Of a stretch of DNA of 64,000 bases, positions 15,678 to 25,797 are shown piece by piece. Location of the stretch: NCBI GenBank assembly GCA_965205955.1, contig OZ242192.1, positions 496,001-560,000 of the forward strand, in the 5' to 3' direction. The stretch is from G965202915 sp965205955 (GTDB lineage: Bacteria; Pseudomonadota; Gammaproteobacteria; Eutrophobiales; Eutrophobiaceae). The notes beneath the pieces are model-generated. The model was not told the DNA's origin and ran no database searches. It worked only from the letters and a program-made list of their open reading frames with translations. The translations under genes and the position numbers were made by a program. Position 1 is the stretch's first letter; the number at the start of each line of letters is the position of its first letter.

Positions 15678-16622
15678 TTATCCGGCCGGCACTAACTCTC
15701 TGGGCAGGGAGAAAATCACCTTTTCCTGCTTTCCGCTCGCTTCTTCACACGCTTCGGCGCCCCACTGCTTTAGTTTTTCCACTACTCCCTGAACCAGCAC
15801 CTCCGGTGCGGAGGCGCCGGCGGTCAGGCCGATGTAGTATTTGCCGTCAAGCCAACTGCGGTCTATTTCGGACGGATTGTTGACCAGATAGGCGGGTATA
15901 CCAGCCTTCTGCGAGATCTCCACCAGGCGGTTCGAGTTGGAACTGTTGGATGAGCCGACGACCAGGACTATATCACATCGGTCGGTCAGCTTCTTTGCCG
16001 CATCCTGCCGGTTTTGCGTGGCATAGCAGATGTCTTCTTTTTTCGGCCCGACGATCGAGGGAAAGCGCCGCTTCAAGGCGGCAATAATTTCAGCGGTATC
16101 GTCCATGGATAGTGTCGTCTGGGTAACGAAGGCGAGAAAATCGGGCTGCTTGACCCGGATTTTCATTGCGTCCTCGATCGACTCGACTAAGTATATACCG
16201 CCGGCGCCGTTTTTCGGGCGGTATTGTCCCAGCGTGCCTTCGACCTCGGGATGACCGGCATGGCCAATCAGGATGCATTCGCGGCCTTCATTCTGGTAGT
16301 GCCCTACTTCCATGTGTACCTTGGTGACCAGCGGGCATATCGCGTCAAATACGCGCAGTTTACGCCGCGCCGCCTCTTCTCTGACCGCCTTGGATATGCC
16401 ATGGGCACTGAAAATAACGGTGGAATCATCGGGGACTTCATCCAGTTCTTTTACAAATACCGCTCCCTTTTTGCCCAATGCTTCCACTACGTGCTTGTTA
16501 TGCACGACTTCATGGCGCATATACACAGGGGCGCCAAAGAGATCGAGCGCGCGTTCAACTATCTTGATTGCCCGGTCGACGCCGGCACAAAAACCGCGCG
16601 GATTGGCGAGAATAATTTTCAT
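15678..16622 (-). CDS. ispH: 4-hydroxy-3-methylbut-2-enyl diphosphate reductase
   Basis: Last enzyme of the MEP isoprenoid pathway, making IPP and DMAPP from HMBPP with a 4Fe-4S cluster. The three cluster cysteines are visible in RGFCAGVDRA, FDAICPLVTKVH and EDICYATQNRQ. Also present are RHEVVHNKHVVE, IGHAGHPEVEGT and SSNSSNSNRL. The product is 314 aa, the usual length. It sits downstream of lspA in the conserved murJ-ribF-ileS-lspA-ispH run; no fkpB-type gene lies between. Confidence 0.97.
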   Translation of the reverse strand: MKIILANPRGFCAGVDRAIKIVERALDLFGAPVYMRHEVVHNKHVVEALGKKGAVFVKELDEVPDDSTVIFSAHGISKAVREEAARRKLRVFDAICPLVTKVHMEVGHYQNEGRECILIGHAGHPEVEGTLGQYRPKNGAGGIYLVESIEDAMKIRVKQPDFLAFVTQTTLSMDDTAEIIAALKRRFPSIVGPKKEDICYATQNRQDAAKKLTDRCDIVLVVGSSNSSNSNRLVEISQKAGIPAYLVNNPSEIDRSWLDGKYYIGLTAGASAPEVLVQGVVEKLKQWGAEACEEASGKQEKVIFSLPRELVPAG

Positions 16623-16679
16623 GGCTGTTGTCTCTATACGGTTGGGTTATATCCGGTGAATGGTTCGATTATATCAGCA

Positions 16680-17150
16680 TCATTTATCAATAGCAGCTTT
16701 GTCAAACCAGAGTGTGTCAATAATCAGCATGATCGCCCCCACAGTGATTGCCGAATCCGCGACGTTGAACACCGGCCAGAACCAGGATTTGTAATACACT
16801 TCGATAAAGTCGATGACGTATCCCAAAAACACGCGATCCCAGAGATTGCCCAGCACGCCTCCCAGTATCAATGCCAGCGCCGCCAATAACCAGCGCCTTT
16901 GATTGGACGGGCTGAGCATCCAGATAATGATCAGGATGCTGATCACTCCGGCCAATATAATAAAAAACCAGCGCTGCCAGCCGCTTGCCTGGCTGAGAAT
17001 GCTGAACGCCGCACCGGTATTGTACATCAGGGTCAGATTGAATCCGCTGATCACCGGCACGGGATCGCGCAGAGTCAAATACTGGGCGGCTTGATACTTG
17101 GTGATCTGGTCGATGATCACAATCAGTAGCGATAATCCGATCCATTTCAT
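16680..17150 (-). CDS. lspA: Lipoprotein signal peptidase (signal peptidase II)
   Basis: Inner-membrane aspartyl protease that removes the signal peptide of diacylglyceryl-modified prolipoproteins. Four transmembrane helices are apparent. Family motifs: DQITKY (first conserved Asp), YNTGAAFS, LILGGVLGNLWDR (one catalytic Asp) and VFNVADSAITVG (the other). The product is 156 aa. It starts 21 bp after the ileS stop and is probably co-transcribed with it. Confidence 0.96.
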   Translation of the reverse strand: MKWIGLSLLIVIIDQITKYQAAQYLTLRDPVPVISGFNLTLMYNTGAAFSILSQASGWQRWFFIILAGVISILIIIWMLSPSNQRRWLLAALALILGGVLGNLWDRVFLGYVIDFIEVYYKSWFWPVFNVADSAITVGAIMLIIDTLWFDKAAIDK

Positions 17151-17171
17151 GCCGGCCCGCCCGAAAGATCC

Positions 17172-19997
17172 TCAGGAATAATCACGCATTTCCCCCTCGC
17201 CGGAGATATTGCCGATGCATCTGCCGCACAACTGCGGATGTTGCCGGTTAGCGCCCACGTCTTCACACAAATGCCAGCATCGAAGGCATTTCCGGTGGCC
17301 GGATGGTTGAATACGTATATGGGCTGCATGGTTCTCCAGCGTGACCGCATCAGCGGGGCGGTCATCGAGTTTGTGTACGCGCGCATGGGAAGTAATGAAT
17401 ATGAAGCGCAATTCATCACCCGGTTTCTTCAGCCGGGAATATAATTCACCGTCACAATAAATATCAATCCCGGCTTCCAGTGAAGACCCGATTTTTCCGG
17501 CGGTGCGCAAGCGCTCCAATTGAATGTTTATTTCGTCCCGCAAGGCAATGATCTCCTGCCAGTATTGCAAGCGCGCACCGGCGCCGTCATCGCCGGCAAG
17601 GCCATTGTACCAATCGGATAGAAACACGGAATCGGAGCGCTTGCCGGGGATGAATTGCCAGATCTCTTCGGCGGTAAAGCTCATAATCGGCGCCAGCCAC
17701 CTCACCAGCGCCTCGATGATATGATACATTGCCGTCTGGGCGGAGCGCCTCGGCAGGCAGTCCGTCTGCATCGTATAGATCCTGTCTTTGATGATGTCAA
17801 GATAGAAACCGCCCATATCGATGATGCAGAACTGGTACAGCTTTTGATAGATATGGTGGAATTGGTAGGTCGAATAGGCATCGATGATCCGGGTTTGCAT
17901 TATGGCCGCCCTGTCGATTGCCCAGCGGTCGAGTTCAACCATTTGGGGGAACTCGACAAGATGGCGTTCGGGGTCGAAGCCATCCAGGTTCGATAACAGA
18001 TAACGGGCGGTATTCCTCAGCCTTCTGTAGGCATCTGCAGTACGCCGCAGGATCTCATCGGAAACGTTCATTTCATTGCGATAGTCGGTAGCCGCAACCC
18101 AGAGGCGCAAGATATCGGCCCCCATGGTTTTCATCACCTGCTGGGGGGCGGTAACATTGCCAGTCGATTTAGACATTTTCATGCCCTGCGCGTCCACCGT
18201 GAACCCGTGAGTCAGCACCGCCTTGTAGGGGGCAATGCCCTGAATGCCGACCGAGGTCAGTAATGATGATTGAAACCAACCTCGATGCTGATCGGAGCCT
18301 TCAAGATATAGATCGGCCGGCGCCGCCAGGCGTTCATCCGGCGCGAGTATCGCGGCATGGGTCACGCCGGAATCGAACCAGACATCAAGTGTATCGGACA
18401 CTTTGCGATAGTCCGCCGCCTCATCGCCGAGCAACTCCTCGTCAGCGAGATCGAACCAGGCATCAATGCCTTTCTGCTCAATCCGCTTGGCCGCCTCTTC
18501 AATCAGCCGCGCACTTTCTGGATGTAATTCACCGGTCTGCCTATGGACAAACAGCGTGATCGGCACGCCCCATATGCGCTGTCTGGAAATGCACCAGTCG
18601 GGACGTTCGGCGATCATATCTTTAATGCGTTGCATTCCCCAATGCGGCAGCCATTGTACCTTGTCAATTTCCCGTAGTGCGTTTTTCCTCAGTTCGCGGC
18701 TTTCCATGTCGATAAACCACTGCGGGGTCGCCCTGAAGATGAGCGGTGTTTTATGACGCCAGCAGTGCGGATAGCTGTGCTCGAGTTTTTCCTGGTGCAA
18801 CAATGTGTTTTTCTCCTGTAATATCTGCACTACATGGTCATCGGCCCGGAATACGTGTTCTCCGGCAAAAAATTCCGTGCCGTCAACGAAGCAGCCGTTG
18901 TCCGCTACCAGCCTGTCCGCCGGTAAATTGTATCTGAGACCGACGGCATAATCGTCGCGGCCGTGGCCGGGGGCGGTATGCACGGCGCCGGTGCCCGCCT
19001 CAAGGGTGACGTGCCGCCCCAGTATGACCGGAACGGTTTTGTTGTAGAAAGGATGTTGCAGCAGCACGCCTTCCAATTTCCGGCCGGCAAATACGGCAAG
19101 GGTTTTGTATTCGTCTATTCCAAAACGATGCAGCGCCGACTCGGCTAGATCTGCGGCCAGCACCAGCCGAGCTTGATCTCCCTGTCTGTTGAATTGCACC
19201 ACCCGGTAATCAAAATCGGGGTTGACGGCCACCGCCTGGTTGGCCGGCAAGGTCCACGGCGTCGTGGTCCAGATGGTGAATGCCAATTTTCCGCCGCGGT
19301 TATTATCGGAGCCGGTATTTATTTTTCCCCAGAAAATATCTTCATCGACAACGGCGAAATTGACGTCGATCGCGGATGAGATTTTATTGTGATATTCCAC
19401 CTCGGCCTCGGCCAAAGCAGAGCCGCAATCAACACACCAGTGCACCGGTTTATGCCCTTGCACCAGATGCCCCTTGCGCATCATTGCCCCCAGAGCCCGA
19501 ACTATGTTCGCTTCGGTATCGAAATCCATCGTGAGATAGGGCTTTTCCCAATCCCCGAATACGCCCAGTCTTTGAAAATCGGCGCTTTGCCTCTCGATCT
19601 GCCTCGTTGCATAATCGCGGCAGGCCTTGCGGAATTGCCCGGCATCGATATTGACGCCGGCCTTGCCGGTTTTTTTCTCGACCATCAGTTCAATCGGGAG
19701 ACCGTGACAATCCCAGCCGGGCACATAGGGCGCATCCAGGCCGGAAAACCCGCGCGATTTAATGATTATGTCTTTGAGTATTTTGTTTACCGCATGGCCA
19801 ATGTGAATATCGCCGTTCGCATACGGCGGGCCGTCATGCAGGATGAAGCGTTGCGCGCCGCTTCTGTGTTGGCGGATCCTGGAATATAAATTCATTTGTT
19901 GCCAGTGTTTCAATATCTCCGGTTCGCGCCGCACCAGATTGGCCTTCATTGGAAAATCGGTTTTGGGCAGATTCAGGGTGTCTTTGTACTTGGACAT
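17172..19997 (-). CDS. ileS: Isoleucyl-tRNA synthetase
   Basis: Class I aminoacyl-tRNA synthetase charging tRNA-Ile, with an editing domain for Val. ATP-binding HIGH motif in DGPPYANGDIHIGHAVNK (near 57-74); KMSKS in GMKMSKSTGN. The CP1 editing insert shows TTTPWTLPANQA and TGAVHTAPGHG. The C-terminal zinc ribbon has CLRCWHLC and CGRCI. The product is 941 aa, standard for the bacterial type. It lies between ribF and lspA, 10 bp from ribF. Confidence 0.98.
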   Translation of the reverse strand: MSKYKDTLNLPKTDFPMKANLVRREPEILKHWQQMNLYSRIRQHRSGAQRFILHDGPPYANGDIHIGHAVNKILKDIIIKSRGFSGLDAPYVPGWDCHGLPIELMVEKKTGKAGVNIDAGQFRKACRDYATRQIERQSADFQRLGVFGDWEKPYLTMDFDTEANIVRALGAMMRKGHLVQGHKPVHWCVDCGSALAEAEVEYHNKISSAIDVNFAVVDEDIFWGKINTGSDNNRGGKLAFTIWTTTPWTLPANQAVAVNPDFDYRVVQFNRQGDQARLVLAADLAESALHRFGIDEYKTLAVFAGRKLEGVLLQHPFYNKTVPVILGRHVTLEAGTGAVHTAPGHGRDDYAVGLRYNLPADRLVADNGCFVDGTEFFAGEHVFRADDHVVQILQEKNTLLHQEKLEHSYPHCWRHKTPLIFRATPQWFIDMESRELRKNALREIDKVQWLPHWGMQRIKDMIAERPDWCISRQRIWGVPITLFVHRQTGELHPESARLIEEAAKRIEQKGIDAWFDLADEELLGDEAADYRKVSDTLDVWFDSGVTHAAILAPDERLAAPADLYLEGSDQHRGWFQSSLLTSVGIQGIAPYKAVLTHGFTVDAQGMKMSKSTGNVTAPQQVMKTMGADILRLWVAATDYRNEMNVSDEILRRTADAYRRLRNTARYLLSNLDGFDPERHLVEFPQMVELDRWAIDRAAIMQTRIIDAYSTYQFHHIYQKLYQFCIIDMGGFYLDIIKDRIYTMQTDCLPRRSAQTAMYHIIEALVRWLAPIMSFTAEEIWQFIPGKRSDSVFLSDWYNGLAGDDGAGARLQYWQEIIALRDEINIQLERLRTAGKIGSSLEAGIDIYCDGELYSRLKKPGDELRFIFITSHARVHKLDDRPADAVTLENHAAHIRIQPSGHRKCLRCWHLCEDVGANRQHPQLCGRCIGNISGEGEMRDYS

Positions 19998-20007
19998 TAT
20001 CGATAAT

Positions 20008-20931
20008 TTAATTGCGAAAACTTCTTTTTGCCTGTTCTATGTCTTGTTTTATTTGCGCCAACAACATCTCCTCCGAGTCTATCTGACCTTCTTCTCTTAT
20101 CTTGCTGACAAATTCCACTTCGAGACGCCTGCCATACAGCAGCTTGTCAAAATCGAAAATGTGCACTTCGAGCATCATCTGCCGGCCTTTATATACGGGC
20201 CGGGTCCCCGCGTATGCAACCGCATTCAACGGCGCATTCTCTATGCCGGAAATTCTGGCCGCAAATATGCCGCGCAACGGCGATTGATACCGGCATAATT
20301 TTATGTTGGCCGTGGGAAATCCCAATGATCTGCCGCGCTTATCGCCGTGAACAACCCGGCCGCTGATTCGATATGGCCGCCCAAGCAATAAATTCACCCG
20401 TTCAATATCACCGCCAGACAGGACATTGCGTACTAATGTGCTGCTGACGCGCTGACCGTCAATGGAAAAAGAGGGGGCTGCAATAACGTCAAAACCTTTT
20501 TCCCGTCCGGCCTTTTTCAGCAACTCGAAATCGCCCCGCCGATCCTTGCCAAAGCGAAAATCATCGCCGATAACCAGACATTTAACGCCTACGAGCTCGA
20601 ATAGCGTATCATTAATGAATCCGGCCGCATCCTGATTGGCCATCCGCCGGTCAAATTTCAGACAGATGATCCGGTCAATGCCAGCCTGTCTGAATTGTTC
20701 CAGCTTATCCCGTAATCGCATTAGCCGCAACGGCGCATTTTCCGGAGAAAAAAATTCAATCGGCTGCGGTTCGAATATAATTATGCCTGAGGACAATCGG
20801 CGTTGTTTGGCTTGCGCTTTAAGCAGCTTGAAAACGGATTGGTGCCCCCGATGAATGCCGTCAAAATTTCCAATCGTGGCAACGCAATCCCAGCGCCGGC
20901 GCAGGTTTTTCAGACCGCGTATGAATTCCAT
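20008..20931 (-). CDS. ribF: Bifunctional riboflavin kinase / FAD synthetase
   Basis: Makes FMN from riboflavin and then FAD. The N-terminal adenylyltransferase domain shows IGNFDGIHRGHQSV and VIGDDFRFGKDRRGD; the C-terminal kinase domain shows GDKRGRSLGFPTANIK and LEVHIFDF. The product is 307 aa, as usual. It is followed by ileS after 10 bp and preceded by murJ after about 28 bp, so the run is probably one operon. Confidence 0.96.
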   Translation of the reverse strand: MEFIRGLKNLRRRWDCVATIGNFDGIHRGHQSVFKLLKAQAKQRRLSSGIIIFEPQPIEFFSPENAPLRLMRLRDKLEQFRQAGIDRIICLKFDRRMANQDAAGFINDTLFELVGVKCLVIGDDFRFGKDRRGDFELLKKAGREKGFDVIAAPSFSIDGQRVSSTLVRNVLSGGDIERVNLLLGRPYRISGRVVHGDKRGRSLGFPTANIKLCRYQSPLRGIFAARISGIENAPLNAVAYAGTRPVYKGRQMMLEVHIFDFDKLLYGRRLEVEFVSKIREEGQIDSEEMLLAQIKQDIEQAKRSFRN

Positions 20932-20959
20932 TACGGCAAAAAATCAGAGGCCGCGCCGA

Positions 20960-22498
20960 TCATAGGCCGGTAGCCATATGTCTCGGTCTGACACCCATAA
21001 GCCATAAGCTGGAAAAATAAACGGCCGCGCCGGCAGCTACCCAGAATAGCAGCCAAATACACCGATTTCCCGCATCCCATTCCCGCCAGACACCGGGGGC
21101 CGCAACAAATTCAAGCAATAGTAATGACATAAGAGCCCCGGCGGTGACTACCCTGAGGATGAATTTCCACCGCCCCGGATCGCTTGCAATCCTGCCGCTG
21201 CGTTTGAGTGCGTAATACAGTATTGCAGCTTGAATATAGGCCGACAGCGATGTGGCCAGGGCCAGACCGGCATGCGCCAGAGGGAAAACCAGGATCAGAT
21301 TCAAAATTATATTGGCCACCATCGCTACAACGCCAGCCTTGACCGGCGTGCTGGTTTCCTGGTGTGAAAAGAATCCCGCGGCCAGAATTTTTATTAAAAT
21401 AAATCCGAGTAAGCCCGCCGAGTAAGCCATCAGGCTCTTGCCGGACATCAATACATCATTAGCGGTAAATTCATTATAATAAAATAAGGTAGTCAATAAT
21501 GGATCAGCTAAAATCGCCAGTCCGGCGGTAGCCGGGATGCCAATTAAAAATACCCAGCGTAATCCCCAATTGAGTGTTTTGGAAAAATTTTCCGTCGAAC
21601 CGTCGGCATACTGCTGCGACAGGCTTGGCAAGATCGCCGTGGCAAGCGCTATGCCGAACACACCCAGTGGAAATTCAACCAGTCGATTGGAAAAATACAG
21701 CCAGGAAATGCTTCCGGTAGTCAACAGGGACGCAATCAAGGTATCGACCAGTAAATTGATCTGCACAATGGATACGGCAAAAATTGCCGGCAGCATCAGT
21801 TTGAAGATTTTTTTCATCCCCTGCCTGTCGCGGTTCAATCCCGGTTTCGGGAGCTTGCGGATCCTGTGCAAAAAAGGGACCTGCAATATCAACTGCAGGA
21901 CGCCGGCAATCAATACGCCCCAGGCCAGGGCCTTTATCGGCACTTCCAGGTGCGGCGATAACCATATTGCGCAGCCGATCAGGGACAGATTGAGCAATGC
22001 CGGCATGATGGCCGGGGCTGCGAAACGCTGGTAGGTATTGAGGATGCCGGCGGCAAATGCGGTCAATGATATAAACAGCAAATACGGGAAGGTAATGCGC
22101 AGCATGTCAACCGCCAGCAGGTACTTCTTTTCATCTCCGAGAAATCCCGGAGCAAAGACCGTGATGAACAGCGGCGCCAGCAACACCCCGAGCGCGGTCA
22201 GGACAAACAGCGCCAGGCCCAGAGTCGCGGCAGTCTGATCGATCAATGCATCCACCGCCTCTTCGCCACGCTTCTGCTTGTATTCGGACAACACCGGCAC
22301 AAATACCAGGGAAAAACTGCCTTCCGCAAAGATCCGCCGCCAGAAATTCGGTATGCGAAAGGCTACAATGAAGGCATCCACGGCTATCCCGGCGCCAAAA
22401 AGACGGGAGATGGTTATGTCACGAATCAGACCCAGTACGCGCGAAATCGTTGTCATCCCGCCAATGGTGAAAGTCGATTTCAGTAATCGCTTGCTCAA
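20960..22498 (-). CDS. murJ: Lipid II flippase MurJ
   Basis: Inner-membrane flippase that moves lipid II to the periplasmic face for peptidoglycan synthesis. It has about 14 hydrophobic segments over 512 aa. Typical motifs are TISRVLGLIRD, FRIPNFWRRIFAEGSFSLVF and FAPGF near residue 118. The start is a TTG at 22498, with GAGGAT about 5 nt upstream; homologues begin at the same point (SKRLLKS). First gene of the ribF-ileS-lspA-ispH run and divergent from rpsT. Confidence 0.96.
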   Translation of the reverse strand: MSKRLLKSTFTIGGMTTISRVLGLIRDITISRLFGAGIAVDAFIVAFRIPNFWRRIFAEGSFSLVFVPVLSEYKQKRGEEAVDALIDQTAATLGLALFVLTALGVLLAPLFITVFAPGFLGDEKKYLLAVDMLRITFPYLLFISLTAFAAGILNTYQRFAAPAIMPALLNLSLIGCAIWLSPHLEVPIKALAWGVLIAGVLQLILQVPFLHRIRKLPKPGLNRDRQGMKKIFKLMLPAIFAVSIVQINLLVDTLIASLLTTGSISWLYFSNRLVEFPLGVFGIALATAILPSLSQQYADGSTENFSKTLNWGLRWVFLIGIPATAGLAILADPLLTTLFYYNEFTANDVLMSGKSLMAYSAGLLGFILIKILAAGFFSHQETSTPVKAGVVAMVANIILNLILVFPLAHAGLALATSLSAYIQAAILYYALKRSGRIASDPGRWKFILRVVTAGALMSLLLLEFVAAPGVWREWDAGNRCIWLLFWVAAGAAVYFSSLWLMGVRPRHMATGL

Positions 22499-22631
22499 TT
22501 TATCCTCGTTGCAGTAGTGATCTCAATAAATGGCGGTTTGTGGATACCATACCCTATAAAATGCCGGGATTGACAAATCCCGCCGATATGCGCATAGTAC
22601 CGCCCCATCTACCCACCAGTGAGGAAGTACT

Positions 22632-22892
22632 ATGGCGAACATTGCATCAGCTAAAAAACGTGCCCGACAAACGGTAAATCGCAACAGGCACAATGCCAGC
22701 ATGCGCTCGATGATGCGCACATATATCAAGAAAGTCATACTGGCTATCAAGGCAAAAGACAAGGAACAGGCCCAGACCGCCTACAAGACCGCAGTATCGG
22801 TTATCGACCGCATGGCCGGCAAGGGATTGATCCATAAAAACAAGGCGGCGCGCCACAAGTCCAGACTCAACACACAGCTACGGGCGATCTGA
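22632..22892 (+). CDS. rpsT: 30S ribosomal protein S20
   Basis: Small basic protein binding 16S rRNA in the 30S subunit. The start MANIASAKKRARQ and the end HKNKAARHKSRL are family hallmarks; 86 aa. Strong Shine-Dalgarno GAGGAAG lies 6 nt before ATG 22632. It is divergent from murJ, the classic gammaproteobacterial arrangement. Confidence 0.97.
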   Translation: MANIASAKKRARQTVNRNRHNASMRSMMRTYIKKVILAIKAKDKEQAQTAYKTAVSVIDRMAGKGLIHKNKAARHKSRLNTQLRAI

Positions 22893-22938
22893 GCTTCGGC
22901 TGGAGATTGATAAAAATCGAACGGCGCGCTTCCATCGA

Positions 22939-24063
22939 TCAGATCAGGATCAAATTATCCCGGTGGATTAACTCCGCCGCATTGATGTAACCGAGTATCG
23001 CCTCAAATTCATAACTGTTTTTACCCATAATGCGCCTCGCATCCGAGGCATTATAGTTGCTCAGTCCGCGCGCAACTTCTTTCCCGTCTTTATTCAAACA
23101 GGCGACGATCTCGCCGCGTTTAAAGTTGCCCCGCACTCCGGTTATGCCGACCGCGAGTAAACTCTTGCCTTGATCGAGCAGGGCCTTCAGCGCGCCATCG
23201 TCGATGACTAAATCGCCGCGGGTTTTAGATTGACTGGCGAGCCACTGCTTTCTGGCGGCAATACATTCCTGTCCGGCTTTGAGCCAGGTGCCGACCTTCC
23301 CGCCGTCGGCGATCTTCAGGAGCACGTCTTTCTTCTCGCCGGAGGCAATGATCGTGTCCGTGCCGGATTGCGCCGCCATCTTTGCCGCATATAGTTTTGT
23401 CCGCATGCCGCCGCGGCCGAGAATGCCTCCCTGCCCGGCATAGGCTTCAAGGTTTTTGTCTCCGGCATCGGCCTCTTCTATGAACCGTGCCGCCGGATTT
23501 TTGCGCGGATCGGCTTCATACAAACCGTGCTGATCGGTCAAAATAACCAGCAAATCCGCCTCGATTAAATTCGCGACCAGCCCGGACAAGGTATCATTAT
23601 CACCGAAACAAATTTCATCGGTCGCCACCGTATCGTTTTCATTCACAACCGGCACCACCCCCAGATCGATCAAGGTCTTTAAACTCATCCGGGCATTCAG
23701 GTAACGCTGGCGATCCGTCACATCATCATGCGTCAATAATATCTGCGCGGTATGCTTGCCGAATCTCTGAAAACAGGATTGGTATGCCTGTATCAATCCG
23801 ATCTGCCCGACTGCCGCGGCCGCCTGTAATTCATTTACCGCTTTAGGGCGTTGCGCCCAGCCAAGCCGGGTCATGCCCTCCGCCACCGCGCCGGAAGTAA
23901 CCAACACCACCTGATGATTATTTTCCTGCAACTGCACGATCTGCCTGACCCAGATCTCCAGTACATCGCGGCGAAAGCTGTCTTCGCGGCTGACTAAAAG
24001 GGCGCTGCCTATCTTGACGACCCAGCGCCGCGACCGGGTAATTTTTTCACGCGCACTACTCAT
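22939..24063 (-). CDS. proB: Glutamate 5-kinase
   Basis: First step of proline synthesis, phosphorylating glutamate. The kinase domain shows VVKIGSALLV, LVTSGAVAEGM, NENDTVATDEI-CFGDNDTLS and GRGGMRTKLYAA. A C-terminal PUA domain begins near residue 280 (GDLVIDDGALKALL). ATG 24063 is chosen: it overlaps the obgE stop as ATGA and gives 374 aa, close to E. coli (367). An upstream in-frame start would run 66 bp into obgE. proB downstream of obgE is a common order in this class. Confidence 0.96.
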   Translation of the reverse strand: MSSAREKITRSRRWVVKIGSALLVSREDSFRRDVLEIWVRQIVQLQENNHQVVLVTSGAVAEGMTRLGWAQRPKAVNELQAAAAVGQIGLIQAYQSCFQRFGKHTAQILLTHDDVTDRQRYLNARMSLKTLIDLGVVPVVNENDTVATDEICFGDNDTLSGLVANLIEADLLVILTDQHGLYEADPRKNPAARFIEEADAGDKNLEAYAGQGGILGRGGMRTKLYAAKMAAQSGTDTIIASGEKKDVLLKIADGGKVGTWLKAGQECIAARKQWLASQSKTRGDLVIDDGALKALLDQGKSLLAVGITGVRGNFKRGEIVACLNKDGKEVARGLSNYNASDARRIMGKNSYEFEAILGYINAAELIHRDNLILI

Positions 24064-25091
24064 AGCACACATCCCCTTTGGGCGGATTGCCTCATCCATT
24101 CCGAAATGCCGCACATCAACTCCCGGCAACCCGCACCGGTGATGGCCGATATGGCAAACATTCTTTCAACCCCGGTCACTGCTTTTTTCAGACTGTTGAG
24201 CATCGATGCGGCGGTTTCATCCGGCCATACATCACATTTATTCAATACCAGCCAGCGTTTTCTGTTCAACAGGCTGTATGAATAAGCCGCCAGTTCTTCC
24301 TCGATAGTTCTGATATCCTCCAGCATGCGCGCAACATTATCATCAGTGCTGGCATCGACCAGATGCAGTAACAAATGAACCCGTGACAGGTGCTTTAAAA
24401 AGCGGATTCCCAACCCGGCCCCTTTGGCGGCGCCGCTGATCAAGCCGGGAATATCTGCGATAACAAAATCATTCCGATCCTCTATCTTTACCACGCCCAG
24501 GCCCGGATACATGGTGGTAAAAGGATAGTTGGCCACTTTCGGCCTGGCCGAAGATACGGCGCGGATCAAGGTGGATTTTCCGACATTGGGCAACCCCAGC
24601 AAACCCACGTCGGCCAGCACCCGCAATTCCAGCTTCAAGTCGCGGTGTTCCCCCGCGCTTCCCTTGGTGATTTTCCGGGGAGCACGATTGGTGCTGCTTT
24701 TGAAACGGGTATTGCCCAGGCCATGGAAACCGCCTTTTGCGGCAAGCAATACCGCGCTTTTCCGGGTGAGATCACCAATCAACTCATCGGCCTGTTCATC
24801 GTACACCATAGTCCCGACCGGCACATTGATGTACATGTCTTCAGCGCTCCTGCCGGTTCGTTCGCGCCCCATGCCCGGCTGGCCGTTTTTGGCGCGATAC
24901 AGGCGCCTATGGCGAAAATCGGCCAGCGTATTCAACCCTTCATCGACCCGCAAATAAATACTGCCTCCATCACCGCCATCGCCGCCGTCGGGGCCTCCCC
25001 TGGGGATATACTTCTCACGCCGAAAGCTCAGACAACCGTCGCCGCCCTTACCGGCTTCGACCTTTATAGATGCTTCGTCAACGAATTTCAT
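24060..25091 (-). CDS. obgE: GTPase Obg/CgtA
   Basis: Ribosome-associated GTPase involved in 50S assembly and stress signalling. The N-terminal Obg fold is glycine-rich (GKGGDGCLSFRREKYIPRGG). The G domain follows: G1 GLPNVGKST, G3 DIPGLISGAAKGAGLG, G4 LNKCD. The product is 343 aa and ends without the long acidic tail of some homologues. The conserved cluster rplU-rpmA-obgE-proB is complete here. Confidence 0.97.
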   Translation of the reverse strand: MKFVDEASIKVEAGKGGDGCLSFRREKYIPRGGPDGGDGGDGGSIYLRVDEGLNTLADFRHRRLYRAKNGQPGMGRERTGRSAEDMYINVPVGTMVYDEQADELIGDLTRKSAVLLAAKGGFHGLGNTRFKSSTNRAPRKITKGSAGEHRDLKLELRVLADVGLLGLPNVGKSTLIRAVSSARPKVANYPFTTMYPGLGVVKIEDRNDFVIADIPGLISGAAKGAGLGIRFLKHLSRVHLLLHLVDASTDDNVARMLEDIRTIEEELAAYSYSLLNRKRWLVLNKCDVWPDETAASMLNSLKKAVTGVERMFAISAITGAGCRELMCGISEWMRQSAQRGCVL

Positions 25092-25203
25092 GCCTGTTGC
25101 CGGGGAGTTCGGGATAATTGATGATCATCCGGCTGAGTCAGCGCAGCCGTGATATGGCAGGAAAGCCCCGCCGGGGGGAGCTCAGTACCAGTCGTTGCCC
25201 GAC

Positions 25204-25461
25204 TCAGCCGGCAACAACGCTGACAAATGTTCTTTGCCTTGGCCCTTTCTTTTGAAAAGCAACCTTGCCCTCGGCAGTCGCAAATAAAGTATGATCATGG
25301 CCAAGCCCGACGTTTGCGCCCGGATGAAACCGGGTGCCGCGCTGACGCACCAGTATATTGCCCGCCGCGACCATTTCCCCGCCGTATTTCTTCACCCCCA
25401 GACGCTTGGAGTGGGAATCTCTGCCATTTTTGGAACTGCTGCCCGCTTTTTTATGTGCCAT
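25204..25461 (-). CDS. rpmA: 50S ribosomal protein L27
   Basis: Ribosomal protein near the peptidyl-transferase centre. It begins MAHKKAGSSSKNGRDSHSKR, the family hallmark, and continues KKYGGEMVAAGNILVRQRGT; 85 aa. No N-terminal cleavage extension of the Firmicute type is present. It lies 15 bp after rplU; the 112-bp gap before obgE shows no gene. Confidence 0.97.
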   Translation of the reverse strand: MAHKKAGSSSKNGRDSHSKRLGVKKYGGEMVAAGNILVRQRGTRFHPGANVGLGHDHTLFATAEGKVAFQKKGPRQRTFVSVVAG

Positions 25462-25476
25462 TGTTTCGCTGCCTCA

Positions 25477-25791
25477 CTATTTTGCCACGATATCGGTGAT
25501 TGCCAACTCGGTGTAGTCCTGCCGATGCCCTATTTTTCTGCGATAGTTTTTACGCCGGTGGAATTTTACTACCTCGATCTTGGTGCCGCGACCATGGGCC
25601 TCCACTCTGGCCTTCACCTCCGCACCTTTCAAATACGGGCTGCCTACCCTCACCTTGTCTCCATCGACCACCATCAGCACATCGGAAATCCCGATGGACT
25701 TACCCTGCTCGGCATCGAGTTTTTCCACCTTGATTCTGTCTTCTTTTGCGACTTTATACTGCTTGCCGCCTGATTTGATAACCGCATACAT
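25477..25791 (-). CDS. rplU: 50S ribosomal protein L21
   Basis: Structural protein of the large subunit. Signatures MYAVIKSGGKQYKV and KFHRRKNYRRKIGHRQDYTE are clear. ATG 25791 gives 104 aa (E. coli 103), with GAGGAA about 9 nt upstream; an in-frame TTG two codons earlier is less likely. First gene of rplU-rpmA-obgE-proB, divergent from ispB. Confidence 0.97.
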   Translation of the reverse strand: MYAVIKSGGKQYKVAKEDRIKVEKLDAEQGKSIGISDVLMVVDGDKVRVGSPYLKGAEVKARVEAHGRGTKIEVVKFHRRKNYRRKIGHRQDYTELAITDIVAK

Positions 25792-25797
25792 ATTCAA